From positions 54,363,884 through 54,427,883 of the forward strand of contig CM067444.1 in NCBI GenBank assembly GCA_034508935.3: a DNA stretch of 64,000 bases, read 5' to 3'. Position 1 is the first letter of the stretch. Each line of letters begins with the position of its first letter. The notes beneath the pieces were generated by a model, which was not told where the DNA came from, made no database searches, and saw only the letters and a list, made by a program, of their open reading frames with translations. Made by a program: the position numbers and the translations under genes. This document shows, one piece after another, positions 50,572 to 62,799 of this stretch. The stretch comes from Berghia stephanieae. Its lineage: Eukaryota > Mollusca > Gastropoda > Nudibranchia > Aeolidiidae.

Positions 50572-53500
50572 TATTGCATCCCAAAAAGGAAATTTTTTGT
50601 ACAGACGTGTTATAATTTACACAATAAGATAAAAATACAATGGAAATAGGATGTATATATATATAAAAAAAAAAAAGGAGCAGCTCTATGCCCAGAGCTG
50701 CGCTTTATAATATGAATAATTTCAACACTGTAAAATAGTTAAAACTGTCACTATAAATTGAAAATTGAAAAGATTGCAAAACAAATAAATTAATAAATTA
50801 ATATTTATATTTTTAAAAAGTAAAAATGAGAAATAATTATATAAAATGATTATTGCTTGTTGTTATAAAGCCTAATACTGGACGGCAGAAACGATTTTCG
50901 GTGTCTCTCTGTTTTGGTTGAAATAGAGAAAGGGCGACCACTTCTTTCTGACATAATAACGGATGGTCTTAGTGGATGATACTGGTCATTTAATATTTTA
51001 GTTATTTTATTTATACAAAATTTCTCGTATAAAAGATCTACATCGTCAACATCATTTATATAGCGTTTAATGGATTTTTAAATATTTGAATTTATTTTGT
51101 TCCTTTCCACTGCTAAGCGATTGCCTCCCCAAGCTGTTATACAAAATGACAAAACACTTTCAATTACTGCTCTATAAAATAATGTGCAGAGGGTTTTATC
51201 TATTCTAAACTGAGAGAGTTTTGATAAAAAATATGTACGTCTGCACATCTTATGCCTAATTATTTTCAAGTGTTCATCCCACTTGAGCCTGTCATCAATC
51301 GTTACACCAAGGTATTTGTAGTGAGGAACTCGCTGGACGAATTGGTCCTTTAATTTTAACGGTTCTATCGGTTCCTTCACTCTCCTAAAGTCAATCACTA
51401 GCTCCTTTGTCTTGCTTATGTTAAGCTCTAGGTGGTGGGCATCACACCAAGACACAAATCTATCAATTTCTTGCCTATAAGCCACTTCGTTGCCATTTGT
51501 TATGAGGCCTTGAAGAGCGGTGTCATCTGCAAACTTTATTAAAGGTACACTCAGGTACGACCAAGGTATGACCAAGAACAAACTATTCAGCAAAGATCAA
51601 CATGGTTTCATGGCTGGAAGGTCTACAGTAACAAACCTACTTGAAACAATGGATGACTGGACGAGAGACCTGGAATTAGGCAACAATTTAGATGTCATAT
51701 ACCTCGACTTCAGAAAGGCATTTGACTAAGTTCCACACTGGCGCCTAATCAGGAAATTGGAACAGTATCAAATTAATGATCAGACAGTCAAATGGGTCCG
51801 AGATTTCCTCAAAGATAGAAGACAAAAAGTGATAGTGAATGGAACAGCATCAACGGAGAGACTGGTAACAAGTGGAGTTCCACAAGGAAGTGTACTGGGA
51901 CCAGTTCTCTTCCTGATTTATATCAATGACTTGCCAGACAATCTATCATCTAAATGTAAAATCTTTGCCGATGATACTAAGCTCTATGGAGTAGCTAATA
52001 CAGAAGAAGAAAGAAACACCTTACAACAAGATTTGAAAAAGCTTGAAGAATGGTCCGAAATATGGCAGATGGAGTTCAATGTAGATAAATGTGCAGTTCT
52101 TCACCTAGGAGAAAACAACAGAGAAGCAAACTATATAATGAAAGAAAAACCCCTGCAGAAATCCAATGGGGAAAAAGACCTAGGAGTATTTATTGATAGG
52201 AAGCTAAACTTCAAGAAGCAAATTCAAGATGTTCAATCTAAGGCTAGTAAAACACTCGGAATAGTGAAAAGAAATTTCAAGAATCTGAAAACAAAACACA
52301 TGACTACCATCTACAAGACTATGGTTAGATCAAAGCTGGAATATGCTAACTGCATATGTATCCGAAGTTTGAGGGAGACAAAGACTGTTTGGAAAGAGTG
52401 CAAAGGAGAGCAACAAAACTTATCACACACCTGAAAGACAAAACCTACTGTGAGAGATTGAAAGAATTAAATCTCCCGACCTTAGATTACAGGAAAGAAG
52501 GGGAGATATGATCCAAACATATAAAATAGTAAAGGGAATAGACAGGGTAGAGGCAGGATTCCTTAAACCAAACAAGAACATTCAGACACGAGGAAACAGC
52601 AAGAAACTGAAAAAAGAACGTTTTAAAACAAATGAAAGAAGGAACTTTTTTTCATCTAGAATTGTAAATAACTGGAATAAACTGCAAGAGACCACAGTAT
52701 CAGCAAAAAATTTGAATGAATTCAAAGCGGAGATAAGCAACACCCTAGGAAACAAGTTCAATTATAAAAATTGGTCCAATCATTAATAGATGAGGAGGAG
52801 CGAAGGAGACTACACCAAGTCTAAAAGCTCTATACAGAGGTATCCAGGTAGGTAGGTAGGTTATTATTAGTATATGACACAATTTAGATAAATCTATTTC
52901 TTTCCAAATACCACCATGGATTTGACCACTTCACGAGTTGAAATACTTAACACCAGAAAGAGATCATTTTAGAACATTGACGAAGGCGTTCAACAAAACA
53001 CAGTGTTTGTCACTAATTTGGAGGTGGTTGGCTGGAGAAAAAAAAGAAGAAGAAAGATCATTTCTCTAACAGACTCAGTCATCAAAGCATCAGGAGGCTT
53101 TGAAAATATGTTTCTTGGGACTTCATGTCAGCTACAGTACTAAAAGTACAAAATTAATGGAATCTAACATTTTTCTTTAAGATTAAACTTAGGTTACATA
53201 AGTGACAACTAAGGATAGGTTTTATAGTAATTTCATTTTAGTAATTAAAATATTTGTTCCATTAACAGAGATTCTACATGAAATGTTCCCATTTCCATGG
53301 ACAAGAAGAGAAAGAAGGGGAGGGAACTGCTGTGGCTTTAAAACATATCCGAGCTAACAGAAAACAGGTTGAATGCATCATTTGCCAAGAAATAATGTAT
53401 GCCATAATTTATTGTGATACCTAATTACTTTGCTGAAACTCATCTACTCTTGAAATAGTTTCCTCTATTATTTTTTTTTCTCCAATTTTCCTGGTTCAAC

Positions 53501-55886
53501 TCAGTTAACTCACTATGCAGGAGATTTTAAAAACTACTGACAATATAACAGTCCAATGGATATGAACAGTTTCATCACATGTCAAAATAAAACATATTCA
53601 TTGCATACTTTTACCCAAAATTAAAATATATGATTTGTCTATAGACAAACAGTGGCTTTAAGTTAGAAATCGCATATTCTTGGAAGTTAAAACAGTTTGC
53701 GACAGAGCCCATCAAAATAAGATTTGTATTTTGGAATCATGACATCACATTTTGTTTATTTATTTATTTTTTCAATTAAGATAATTCAAGATGACAATAG
53801 TTTGTTTGTTTATCAATTTTTAAAACAATTTTACAGGACTCGGTTGTTCAACTTCAAGTTCTTTGAAGTAATCTGCAAAATGCACTTTGCGGGCATGTAC
53901 TTATTTGCAGGTTTGATAACCCAAATTGTTATGTGCTTATTGTGTCAATGGATATATACAAAAACGCAAATTATTGTCCATCATTACAACAATGTAAAAT
54001 CAAGCTCATAATTGGGTTTTCAATTCAATTCAATTCAAATATTTATTTATTGTCGGCATTTAAAAAATGTTTCATAGATAATGTAGTCAGGCTAATAGAA
54101 GCCTTTGACCGACATAGGTTTTAACATATAGTGCATAAAAATACATAGTAATAGATGTTCCCTTAAAAACATTCTCTCATCAAGATTCCAATCATGACAC
54201 ACAAAGAAAAAGTAACATAATATTATATACACACACATATACATATATACACATATACATAGATATATATAGATATATATATATATATAAACACATATAT
54301 ATATATACATACATATATACACATATATGTACGGTTAGATTAATTACAAATATTACATTTGCATGGCTGGTATTCCATGAGAGGATATGATTTTTGAAAA
54401 CATTAAAATTTGAGATTTTCCTGATGTGCTCGGGAAGTTCATTCCAAAGCACAGCAGCAGAATATCTGAAAGATCTTTTGCCATAAGACGTTGTTCTGAC
54501 CCTAGGAATATCAAGGAGGTTTGAATATCTAAAATTGTATCTGTTATTTTTCAAAATGACCATATCAGATAGACAAGGAGGAGCAATTTTGTATAAAATT
54601 TTAAACGTTTCCAAAGCAATTGTTCTCATTCGTCTTATTTGTTTGTAGGGAGGGGACTTTGGCCTTTGAAAGTAATTGGTCGTGGGATTTTTTGTCATCT
54701 TCATAAATAAAACGCAGTGCTCTTTCTTGTATCTTTTCAAGTTTATCACAATTAGTTTTAGAACAGAAATGCCAAGCTAGTGGACAGAAATTGAAATTTG
54801 ACAATACAAAAGAGTGAAATATTGTAACTTGTTCAATTTTGAAAGGTATTTTCCAAGCCTTTTTAAGACATTTAATTGCTGAGTACCTTTACGGCAGATG
54901 GTTTTAATGTGTAAATCAAATTTTAGTTGGTAGTCTATGTCGATCCCTAGTAATTTTACAACTTCTTCACATGTAGTACTTGCAGTTCCTATATTGAACG
55001 TGGGTTTCTTTGTGTGTGTTTTTGTACCTACTGCAATTGCCTGGAATTTGTCCGGGTTTGCTTGCATACAGTTTATTTCGAACTATTTGATAAGGATTTC
55101 GCTTTCATTTTCAATAGTTTTTATAAGCATATTGAAATTTGAATGAGCATGTGACAGGGTATTATCGTCAGCATAATTATATAATTTTCCCTCTCTGATA
55201 AAGTAAAATATATCATTTATAAAAAGTTAAAAAGTAATGGTCCAAGAATTGATCCCTGTGGAACGCCTTTTTTAATGCCTGCCCACTCGCTCACAGCATC
55301 CTCTAATTTTATTTGTTGTTTTCTTCTGCTCAAGTTATTTTCAATTAAATAAAGAGCTTTTTGTTCTAGCCCATAGGCAGCTAGTTTAGCAATAAGAATG
55401 TTGTGAGGCAAGCAGTCAAAAGCCTTTGAAAGGTCCATGAGGACTGCAGCGACAAATTTGTTATGTCTAATGCCTCTTTCGTTTGATTATTTACCCGCTA
55501 ATAATATGTTCTCCTAGCACTTTGCCCATTGTCATTGCTTTATATGTTAAACAAGTCATAACTCGTCATGCCAGATGCAATGATCTTTTGGATACATAGA
55601 TTTTAACTTATTGCTGAAATTGTTATTGTTTTTGATGTGTAAAAGTTCTGGTCAAAGTCTTTTCCATTCCCTGAAGGTCCATGTCCATTTTTTTTTTCAT
55701 AATTGGCTGATTCAACTTATCACAGGTCCCCAGTATTGATATTCCCTTGCCCTCCTGGTCATGTGATATGTTTGGAATGTTTTAGACAATATGCAACAAC
55801 CAGTCTGAATGCCCGACAGTTTGTAGAACATGGAATACATGGTTATACTCTCCCTTGTCCCTCAGGTATGTTGTTTTCAATCATAG

Positions 55887-55978
<92 letters not shown>

Positions 55979-55981
55979 TTA

Positions 55982-56052
<71 letters not shown>

Positions 56053-56082
56053 ATAGTAGTAATAGGAGTAGTAGTAGTAGTA

Positions 56083-56125
<43 letters not shown>

Positions 56126-56273
56126 CATCGTTGTCGTCGTCGTCGTCCGTCGTCGTCGTAGTAGTAGTAGTATGATAATGATTATTTTTACTATTATTAT
56201 CATCATGATCGTCATCATCATCATCATTATCATCATCATTATTATTATTATTATTATTATTATTTAATTATTA

Positions 56274-56309
<36 letters not shown>

Positions 56310-56319
56310 CATTTTTTAA

Positions 56320-56364
<45 letters not shown>

Positions 56365-59300
56365 AAGATGGTAAGAGAATAGCAAAAAGAACTTAATCCA
56401 TATACAGTTAGTAAATGTGCCATTTGAAAAGCAGATAAAGCTCTATATATTACGAGGTACTTTTCATCATGATTTGAGGAATCTCCGAATTAAATTGACT
56501 GAAATGTCTCTAAAGATAGATCAAGAAAATAAGCTTCATTAAACACTTATCTTTCTTTTTGTCTTAAAAGTTGTCTAAGCATTTAATGTTTTGTGGGTTC
56601 TTTTTTTTTTTTTCTTTTTTTTTAACATGTCAAGGTAATTGTGAAGACTCTCACATAGAAGACAGTCATCATTTTTGTTTGATGGGAAAGAATGAGGTAG
56701 GTGTAAGTTATGCCCTGTCCTGTGGAGAAAAATAATTAAATCAAAATATTTTTTTATTAAGATTTTAAATAGCGCACTATCTACTAAATTTGCTCAAAGT
56801 TCTTTACAAGGGGTCCCTAGTTAACAGCAATACTTAACATATTGGAAAATATATGACGTGTTACGCGATATTACAAATTAACATTCTAAAACTCAAATAA
56901 ACTTCAACCATTTAAACTCAAGTGGACCATTTTGATCAAGGATGTCAGTGAAACAGCTAGGTAGAAAAATATATCTGTACTGCTTTGAATTGCGACATCC
57001 AGATTTTATTAGACCACTGTGTTTAACCACCAATATAGTAAACATGCATTCTCAATTAACTCTTTACTCTGAGGTGAAACTTTGTTTCTTTTTTAAATTA
57101 CAAAATAGTAACCTTACATTTTTATCTACACATATCTGCCCTTCATTCCAAAAGATCATAATGAGTTGTTTGTCAACAGTATGAGCGTTTTAAAAATTTT
57201 GGAGCAGAAGAGTATGTGATACAAAATGGTGGCGTTCTGTGCCCTGGTCCTGGATGTGGTATGGGTATGTTTCCTGATGATGATGATACACGGGTCAAGT
57301 GCACAGAGTGTCAGGTAACCACGTCATTTTGTGTTCAGATATTATTTTGTTATCTGCACTTTTACAAGTTGTAAAGATATATTGTAATAAACCATTTTTT
57401 GCTGTGCATCGTCATGCATTCTTCATCTTTTGTAAAAGGCAGGATTTATCCTTTAACCTGTTTTAAATGTGAATTTTTATACAATAGTTTAAGTATAACA
57501 CTTCTTTTTCAACTGCATTATGCACACTCATTAATTCCTCAAATGTGTTATTTGTTCCACTACGAAACATTGCACAAGAAAATAGTAATTATTAGCAAGA
57601 AAAACGTTACATTTTTGTAACTGTTTTCCATCCCATTATATTATAGCCCCAGTTGTTGTGACAGAGCTAAGCTCCTATGGATTGAAAGAGTTAAATGTTG
57701 CTATATAAAGTGATATATTTTGTTCGCAATTCAGAATTTATGAAAGTTTTGATCCGTATCCCATGGAGATCAATTTAAGATGGAGTTGCTGTCAGTAAAA
57801 TATTATTTTAAACAGTGAACAATGATTGAAATTTTTAAAAATGTTAAATCTTTGTTTTCTAACTTACTGACCGTCCTTTAAAAAAGGAGGCAATTTTTTT
57901 TTAGGACTATAGAGCCAACTGCAACCACACTGTTTGTGAAGATGCAATTAAAATATTTTTTAATTGATGACGGAATAATGTCTTCCTTTTCATGTGAATC
58001 ACAGTTTTAAAGAGTTTTTATCATCGTTCAATTTCTTTTATGTTATTTCGCAAATCGCAACTCCATCTCAAAGTCACTCTACATGGATTATGGGTCAAAT
58101 TTAAAAGAATTCTATATTGATAATAAAATAAATCACTTTATACTCAAAGATTTCAACCAGAACCTTCCACTCAATTGATATTGGCTTTAACATAGTATTA
58201 TTTTATTATTTATTCAAGTATTTACTTATTTAATCAATGTCTGATTTCCTTATTTTTACAATAATAAATGAGACAAAATGGGATTGGGTTTGTTTTCTCT
58301 TATCGATAAAGTATAGTTAAAGCAATAGAGGAGAGGGGGGAGTTATGCTTTTCATAAATTCTTTTAATTTTTCAGTTTGTGAGCTGTAAACTATGCAAGA
58401 GGGAATTTCATTTTGGCTCGTGTGAGGAAAGCCTGGAGTCAGAAATATCAAATACAAATGTAAGAAAGACTTCTAGATGTAGTAGATATATTGTACAGTC
58501 TCCTATGCATTCAAGGATCTTGTCAGGACAAGCAGAATATTTGTTTGTTAAATGCGGGTCTCGGTGTAACTACTGATGGGGTTTTAATCCTTGTCTTTGA
58601 ATTACTACTATGTTTTGCCGAGACTTTGGATGGCGTCCTACTCCATGAGGGGGGCAGTTAGATGTGAGAGAGTGTGTATATTTCCTGCCAGAGATGGTGT
58701 TTACCCCTTGTATAATCATTTCTTTCAGTGAGTTTGTATTAATGCCAATTTGAGTGTATTGATGGGCTTTCTGTGCATAGTTTAATGAGACTGAATGGCC
58801 ATGGACAAGACAAAGAGTATATTGCTTCTTTTAATTTTCTATACTTTTTTCCAAGATGCCTGTGACACATAAAATGGTGTGATTATTGAATGTTTTATTT
58901 AGTGGGAGGGTTTTTTTTTAGCATCTCCCCCTTTTTAGTGCTGTTGAAGGATCAAAACATTTCACAAATGCTGTTAATTTTCTAAGATTAAGACCAATGA
59001 TATTAACTCATCACACTGCATATTTGAACAATTACATGTTTTGTATCTCATTTAAATGACATACTATATGAAGGGAGTCATAAAGTGCATTTATCAGGGT
59101 ATAATTTGTTACGATATTTATTATTTCTAAATTTGATAGTCCTTTTACAAAACATTCTTTTAAAGTACATTTTGATTGTGGAATAATCAACCTGCTGTTA
59201 TTAGTTTGTATTGAACAATTTAAATGAAATATAAATACTACAGATTTCACAACCCGGAAAGCATCATGTTTGTTATTAATTATATTGTTGTTTTGTATTA

Positions 59301-59920
59301 CTTTTGTCTTTTTATATGCACATTACAGATAATCAATCTTGCAAAGCCAGTTATCATGGGGAAGAAATAGAAGATAATATCATCTATCCTGTTGGCCATA
59401 TGTAAAATTTAGAACATATTGTTGACCACTTTGAATACATTTTAGCCATAAGGCATCGCTTGCCGGTTTCTCTTGTTCCCAATTAAGCAGTCTTGGAACA
59501 GCTCTTATAGCTCAACTAGTCATCCCAAATATGCTATATCTCTGTCACATAATAAAATGGATGTGTTATTTGCATGCTTAGAAAATTGCAATTCAATTTT
59601 TGAAAATGTTTGAATTCTATGATCATGTGGTCGAAATTTGTTTTCATAAATCCATTGTAGAGACTGGCTGTTGATACTGAAAGAGCCCAGAGAGCATCCT
59701 GGGAAAGACAATCCTTGGGTTTAATAGAAGCAATCTCAAAACCATGTCCTACATGTAAAGTCAAGATACAACACAGTGGTAAGAAAAACAATAGAATGGC
59801 AAATTTTGTCTCAAATTTTGGTAGGTTTAGGTTGCTTATTAACAAAGTTATAGAAGGAAAGTTAATTTGGAAACATACCTCGTATCACTACTGTTACTAC
59901 TACTACTGCTGCTACTACTA

Positions 59921-59979
<59 letters not shown>

Positions 59980-60004
59980 TTAATAATAATAATAATAATA
60001 ATAA

Positions 60005-60042
<38 letters not shown>

Positions 60043-60938
60043 TCTACTACTGCTACTGCATCTTGGCCCAATTTTTAAATGTTTAAGATAAATAATGCTT
60101 TATAAAATTGACTACCTATCACGTCAATCTTGTTTAAATGAATCAGTTATATGCAAAACAACAAGAATTTCATTTCACAATGAGGATAAATTTCTGTCTA
60201 ATCATATTTCCTCTCAGGTAAATAGTTAAAGCTGAAGACCGAACCATTTTCACCAAATGAGTAGTAACAATGATGAACATTGACTTCATCTAAGAAAATA
60301 CAAGATATTATGTCAAGTTATTGAACCCGACAAGTTGTGGGTTAAAAGCCAGCTTACTTTGAATGCTGTTTTCTCTTAATGAAAGTGATTTAATTAGTGA
60401 TTCTTGTTGGGGTCACGTTTGCAATATCTGGATTTTAATCCTATGAATTAGCAGTTTTATATCCCAGAATGTCCATATTATGTCCAGGCACGCCTCTATT
60501 CCATTGTGACGAAGAATGACTATTAATCATAGATGGATATTGATGAATCTGGAGGCTTTTGGGTGAAAGTAGACGTCATTTATCTTACAGTGCAAGTGCG
60601 AGTATATCATATACTCGCACTTGCACTGTAAGAGAAATGACGTCAACTTTCATCCATATTATGAACAGTCAATCAATAGGAACAAAGGAGATAGAGATGT
60701 CAGACATGTAGTTTAAAAAATGTTGGTTTCTTTTAATAGAACCAGTTTTATGAGTTAATAGTGCATTAAGGAGGATTGTCAGTTATGAATAACTTGTGAA
60801 TTCTTTTCATTTTTATAATTTTTTTTCTCGACAGGAGGTTGTATGCACATGAATTGTCCGCGTTGCCATTCAGAATGGTGCTGGTTGTGTGTCAAACCCT
60901 GGGACAGGAAATGTCAAGAAGATCACTGGTTTGGATGA
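46673..60938 (+). CDS. PRKN: Parkin RBR E3 ubiquitin ligase, complete
   Basis: Eleven exons: 46673-46867, 47566-47683, 47834-47940, 48415-48498, 53269-53396, 55726-55865, 56635-56696, 57180-57314, 58376-58459, 59661-59778, 60835-60938. Phases agree throughout and give 424 aa (human 465; the UBL-RING0 linker is shorter). Parkin is activated by PINK1 on damaged mitochondria and ubiquitinates outer-membrane proteins for mitophagy. Order: UBL (1-80), RING0, RING1 (CIICQEI...CLECF), IBR (CPGPGC, CTEC, CKLC), the REP linker with its Trp (RASWERQ), and RING2 with CPTC and catalytic Cys393 in GGCMHMNC. It ends DHWFG, near human DHWFDV. The ATG at 46673 is the first in frame with the UBL. Introns 4 and 5 carry LINEs. 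Confidence 0.97.
47145..47290 (-). mobile_element. 5S rRNA-derived SINE in parkin intron 1, minus strand
   Basis: On the minus strand AGCAATGTTAAGCATGGCCA, GTGATTTGACGAGTGATAAT is followed by GTCTTTGGGTTAAGAGCGTA and AACCCCACTCGACCCAAGAG, parallel to the copies at 2940-3095 and 10425-10562. More diverged than those. Confidence 0.6.
47834..48498 (+). CDS. PRKN: Parkin exons 3-4: RING0
   Basis: [20 protein letters not shown] then RVCCRLC matches human [24 protein letters not shown]. The Lys and Arg of PGKLR, which in human parkin (Lys161, Arg163) receive the phosphorylated UBL, are kept. The next exon gives [10 protein letters not shown] and [11 protein letters not shown], matching PSCWDDVL and CQSPHCPGTSA. 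The first Cys pair is spaced CxxC rather than CxxxC. Confidence 0.95.
48841..52860 (+). mobile_element. CR1-clade non-LTR retrotransposon, interrupted
   Basis: The endonuclease begins [16 protein letters not shown] and has [11 protein letters not shown] and [10 protein letters not shown]. The reverse transcriptase has [63 protein letters not shown] and FADDTKLYG. It ends [14 protein letters not shown] and a 3' tail of GGTA repeats (52846-52860). Sequence style is CR1. ORF1 is absent, so it is 5' truncated. There are frame changes near 49790, 52360 and 52490, an in-frame stop at 51727, and a 1.07-kb insertion of another LINE (50496-51567). It lies in parkin intron 4 in the same direction as the gene. 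Confidence 0.92.
50496..51567 (-). mobile_element. Nested LINE 3' fragment (Rex1/L2-like), minus strand
   Basis: On the minus strand it opens in mid-RT at [11 protein letters not shown], then [39 protein letters not shown] and [13 protein letters not shown]. It continues through [20 protein letters not shown], a 3' UTR, TTTCCTTTTTGGGATGCAAT, AAAGT and a 70-bp (ATT)n tail at 50496-50566. It split the CR1 reading frame between VDH and TKNKLFS. GGTACGACCAA/GGTATGACCAA at 51554-51575 suggests a duplication at the 5' junction. Assignment to Rex1/L2 is by style of the RT. Confidence 0.82.
53269..58459 (+). CDS. PRKN: Parkin exons 5-9: end of RING0, RING1 and IBR
   Basis: Five exons (53269-53396, 55726-55865, 56635-56696, 57180-57314, 58376-58459). 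[11 protein letters not shown] ends RING0. [20 protein letters not shown] then [20 protein letters not shown] is RING1. [40 protein letters not shown] and [16 protein letters not shown] lead through the RING1-IBR helix into the IBR, which finishes [20 protein letters not shown] then SCEE. The very large introns 4 and 5 hold the LINE insertions. Confidence 0.95.
54020..55490 (-). mobile_element. 5'-truncated LINE fragment (CR1/L2 superfamily), minus strand
   Basis: On the minus strand: [35 protein letters not shown], then in changing frames [40 protein letters not shown] and [19 protein letters not shown] 3' end AATAAATATTTGAATTGAAT lies at 54020-54050. There are several frame changes and a TA/CA microsatellite (54221-54325). 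It lies in parkin intron 5, opposite to the gene. Confidence 0.8.
55886..56365. repeat. Compound (ATT)n-(AGT)n-(CGT)n-(ATT)n microsatellite
   Basis: A 480-bp block of trinucleotide repeats just after parkin exon 6: ATT (55886-55980), AGT (55981-56125), CGT-type (56130-56157), AGT, then CAT/ATT (56195-56363). Confidence 0.97.
59661..60938 (+). CDS. PRKN: Parkin exons 10-11: REP and catalytic RING2
   Basis: [18 protein letters not shown] carries the Trp that in human parkin (Trp403) anchors the repressor element. [33 protein letters not shown] and DHWFG-stop give RING2 with catalytic Cys393. The stop is TGA at 60936-60938. About 60 bases of this last coding segment are repeated directly downstream (60980-61037). 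Confidence 0.95.
59806..60057. repeat. Dispersed repeat R2 with (ACT)n/(AAT)n block, copy 1
   Basis: TTGTCTCAAATTTTGGTAGG, TTTAGGTTGCTTATTAACAA and ACCTCGTATCACTACTGTTA lead into ACT repeats. The same 90-bp leader and ACT block recur at 63631-63915. It starts only 28 bases after parkin exon 10. Confidence 0.88.
60561..60655. repeat. 95-bp near-perfect hairpin in parkin intron 10
   Basis: GACGTCATTTATCTTACAGT, GCAAGTGCGAGTATAT is followed by its inverse ATATACTCGCACTTGCACTG, TAAGAGAAATGACGTC. The arms are about 46 bp with roughly three mismatches and almost no loop (centre near 60608). Confidence 0.9.
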
Positions 60939-60979
60939 CTCTGATTGGCCTAACAGCATATGATGACATTGGGGTGAAT

Positions 60980-61085
60980 GCTGGGACAGGAAATGTCAAG
61001 AAGAACACTGGTTTGGATGACTTTGATTGGCCTAATCAGTAAATCATTGCACGACTGTAGCATACAATGACATTGGGTGAATAGA
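60980..61085 (+). pseudogene. Tandem duplicate of the parkin terminal coding segment
   Basis: CTGGGACAGGAAATGTCAAG, AAGAACACTGGTTTGGATGA then CTTTGATTGGCCTAA repeats 60899-60955 with few changes. The flank GACATTGGGTGAATAG parallels GACATTGGGGTGAATG after the first copy. The unit is ~80 bp and lies in the 3' UTR. Confidence 0.88.
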
Positions 61086-61343
61086 AGTCATACAAACAGT
61101 GATACTAACAGAACTAATTTTCTTTTGTTTTTTTGTTGTTTTTTTTGTTTTCTTTTGCTTGTTTATTATAGTTTTTTTTTTTGTTTCTTTTTGTTGTTGT
61201 TGTTGTTGTTGTTACTGCTTTTTTTTGTTTTGGGGTGGGGGGGGGGGGTTTATATGGGGGAGGGGTTTCTTTTGCTTTGCTTTTGTTTTGTTTTGTTTTT
61301 TGGTTATTTATATTTTTACATTTTAGATGACATGACATGTAAA

Positions 61344-61349
61344 AATAAA
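61344..61349 (+). terminator. PRKN: Candidate parkin polyadenylation signal
   Basis: The first AATAAA after the parkin stop codon (in GTAAAAATAAAG), about 410 bases downstream and preceded by a long T/G-rich tract. Position is the only support. Confidence 0.4.
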
Positions 61350-62620
61350 GATCTTAAAAAGTATGTATAGAACAGATAAAGCAGGAAAGAAAAATACAAG
61401 AAAAAAAATCCCCAAAAATCGGATTTCCTCGACTGTGTAAAAGCTCACTGATATTTAAAGTGGTGCTCATTTATATTAAGTATCGTATTAATCTCTTTGA
61501 TTCTTTGATTATAAGAAGGAAACAAATAAGAAAAATGTGTGGAATAAGACCTGAATAATTTAATGTAGTTTTTTTTTTTTTTGTTCTTTACGGCTTTGAA
61601 TTAGTTTGCATTGGTGCATTTTAGTGTCATAATCCTTTTCGACTCCTTGTTACAACCTAGCCTTCGCCGTGGCTGAGGAAAGGAGGAGGGGCAGAAAAAC
61701 ATTAGAATTTCGAAAATCTATCACGAAATGTTAAAAGTTCCCTTACTTTCATTTCATATTTATTTAATGACTGTAATAGTTGATTAATAGGTTTGCTTTA
61801 ATTGCAATTATAGAGTGTGCCTAACTTACTACAATATTGATTTACATATGAATTTGAAAGAAAAATAAAGTTGATTTATTTTGGAATGCAGAGTTTAATG
61901 CTTTGTAATAATGTTAAAGAGGACACTAGACAATGCCTCAAATGGTTTAAATATTTTATTTTACATAACAGAGACGATTGGAACTAGCTATCACAAGGAA
62001 GGGATGCCAAGAATAACTGAAATGAGTAATACTCCTTCATGTGTCTAAAACAGTTCTGAGCAACTTAGAATCTGAGTCTGTATTTCAATTCTAGTGCAGT
62101 ACAACAATTTCTGAGCATTGATTTTCGAGGGTGGGAAAGGCTGTTGAATTTGATAAATCACTGATGGCATGTTAATTTATTCTGAAAAATTAACGTCATT
62201 TAGGACAACATTCTCTCAAAGAGGTCGAATGCAAACACCGGTGTTTGTGGTGGCTGAATTTCTGCTCACCTTCCTCTTCTGCAACCCCCACCCCCTCACA
62301 CACATACACACACACACACACACACACTTAACATTACCACCACCATCAGTCATCCCATGTTACGGGCAATTTGTAGGATCACCCATAAAGCTCATCTGTC
62401 CTCTATCTCTGTTGTCATGTTCTATGAGGCTTTCTGTGCTCAGAGTTGGGATATGAATATGATATTTTTTGTATTGTAAATCATCTCTCTTTTCCGCACT
62501 GTATTATCTTTGTTCTACATATGATTTGTGAATATTTGAGTGTATTCCTCATAGTGCCGACCTATGCTTGTTTCAGGATGAGACATTTGGAATCTAGAGA
62601 CATCTGTTTCCTATTTGAAC
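61350..62620. other. Intergenic DNA downstream of parkin
   Basis: AT-rich with a short AC microsatellite (62297-62328). No coding frame, splice pattern or repeat family recognised. Confidence 0.6.
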
Positions 62621-62623
62621 CAT

Positions 62624-62745
62624 TTACCCTTTTTCTTACTTTTTCTTTGGTGGTTTAATTGTAATTCCAGAACTTTTTATCCCATTTTCTTCCTTTTTAC
62701 TGGCGCTGATATAACCTAAATTAAAACCTTTAAAAACAAAACAAC
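62624..62745 (-). repeat. Dispersed repeat R1, third copy
   Basis: GGTTTAATTGTAATTCCAGA, CCCATTTTCTTCCTTTTTAC and TGGCGCTGATATAACC are the reverse complement of 35965-36056. Confidence 0.65.
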
Positions 62746-62799
62746 CACATAAAATTATGAATAACCTTGTCTTTGTTATCAAATAAACCTTTTTTTCAA

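Noticed and set aside
58460-58576. Continuation of the frame after parkin exon 9
   Set aside because: It passes a good GTAAGA donor and then loses all parkin similarity.
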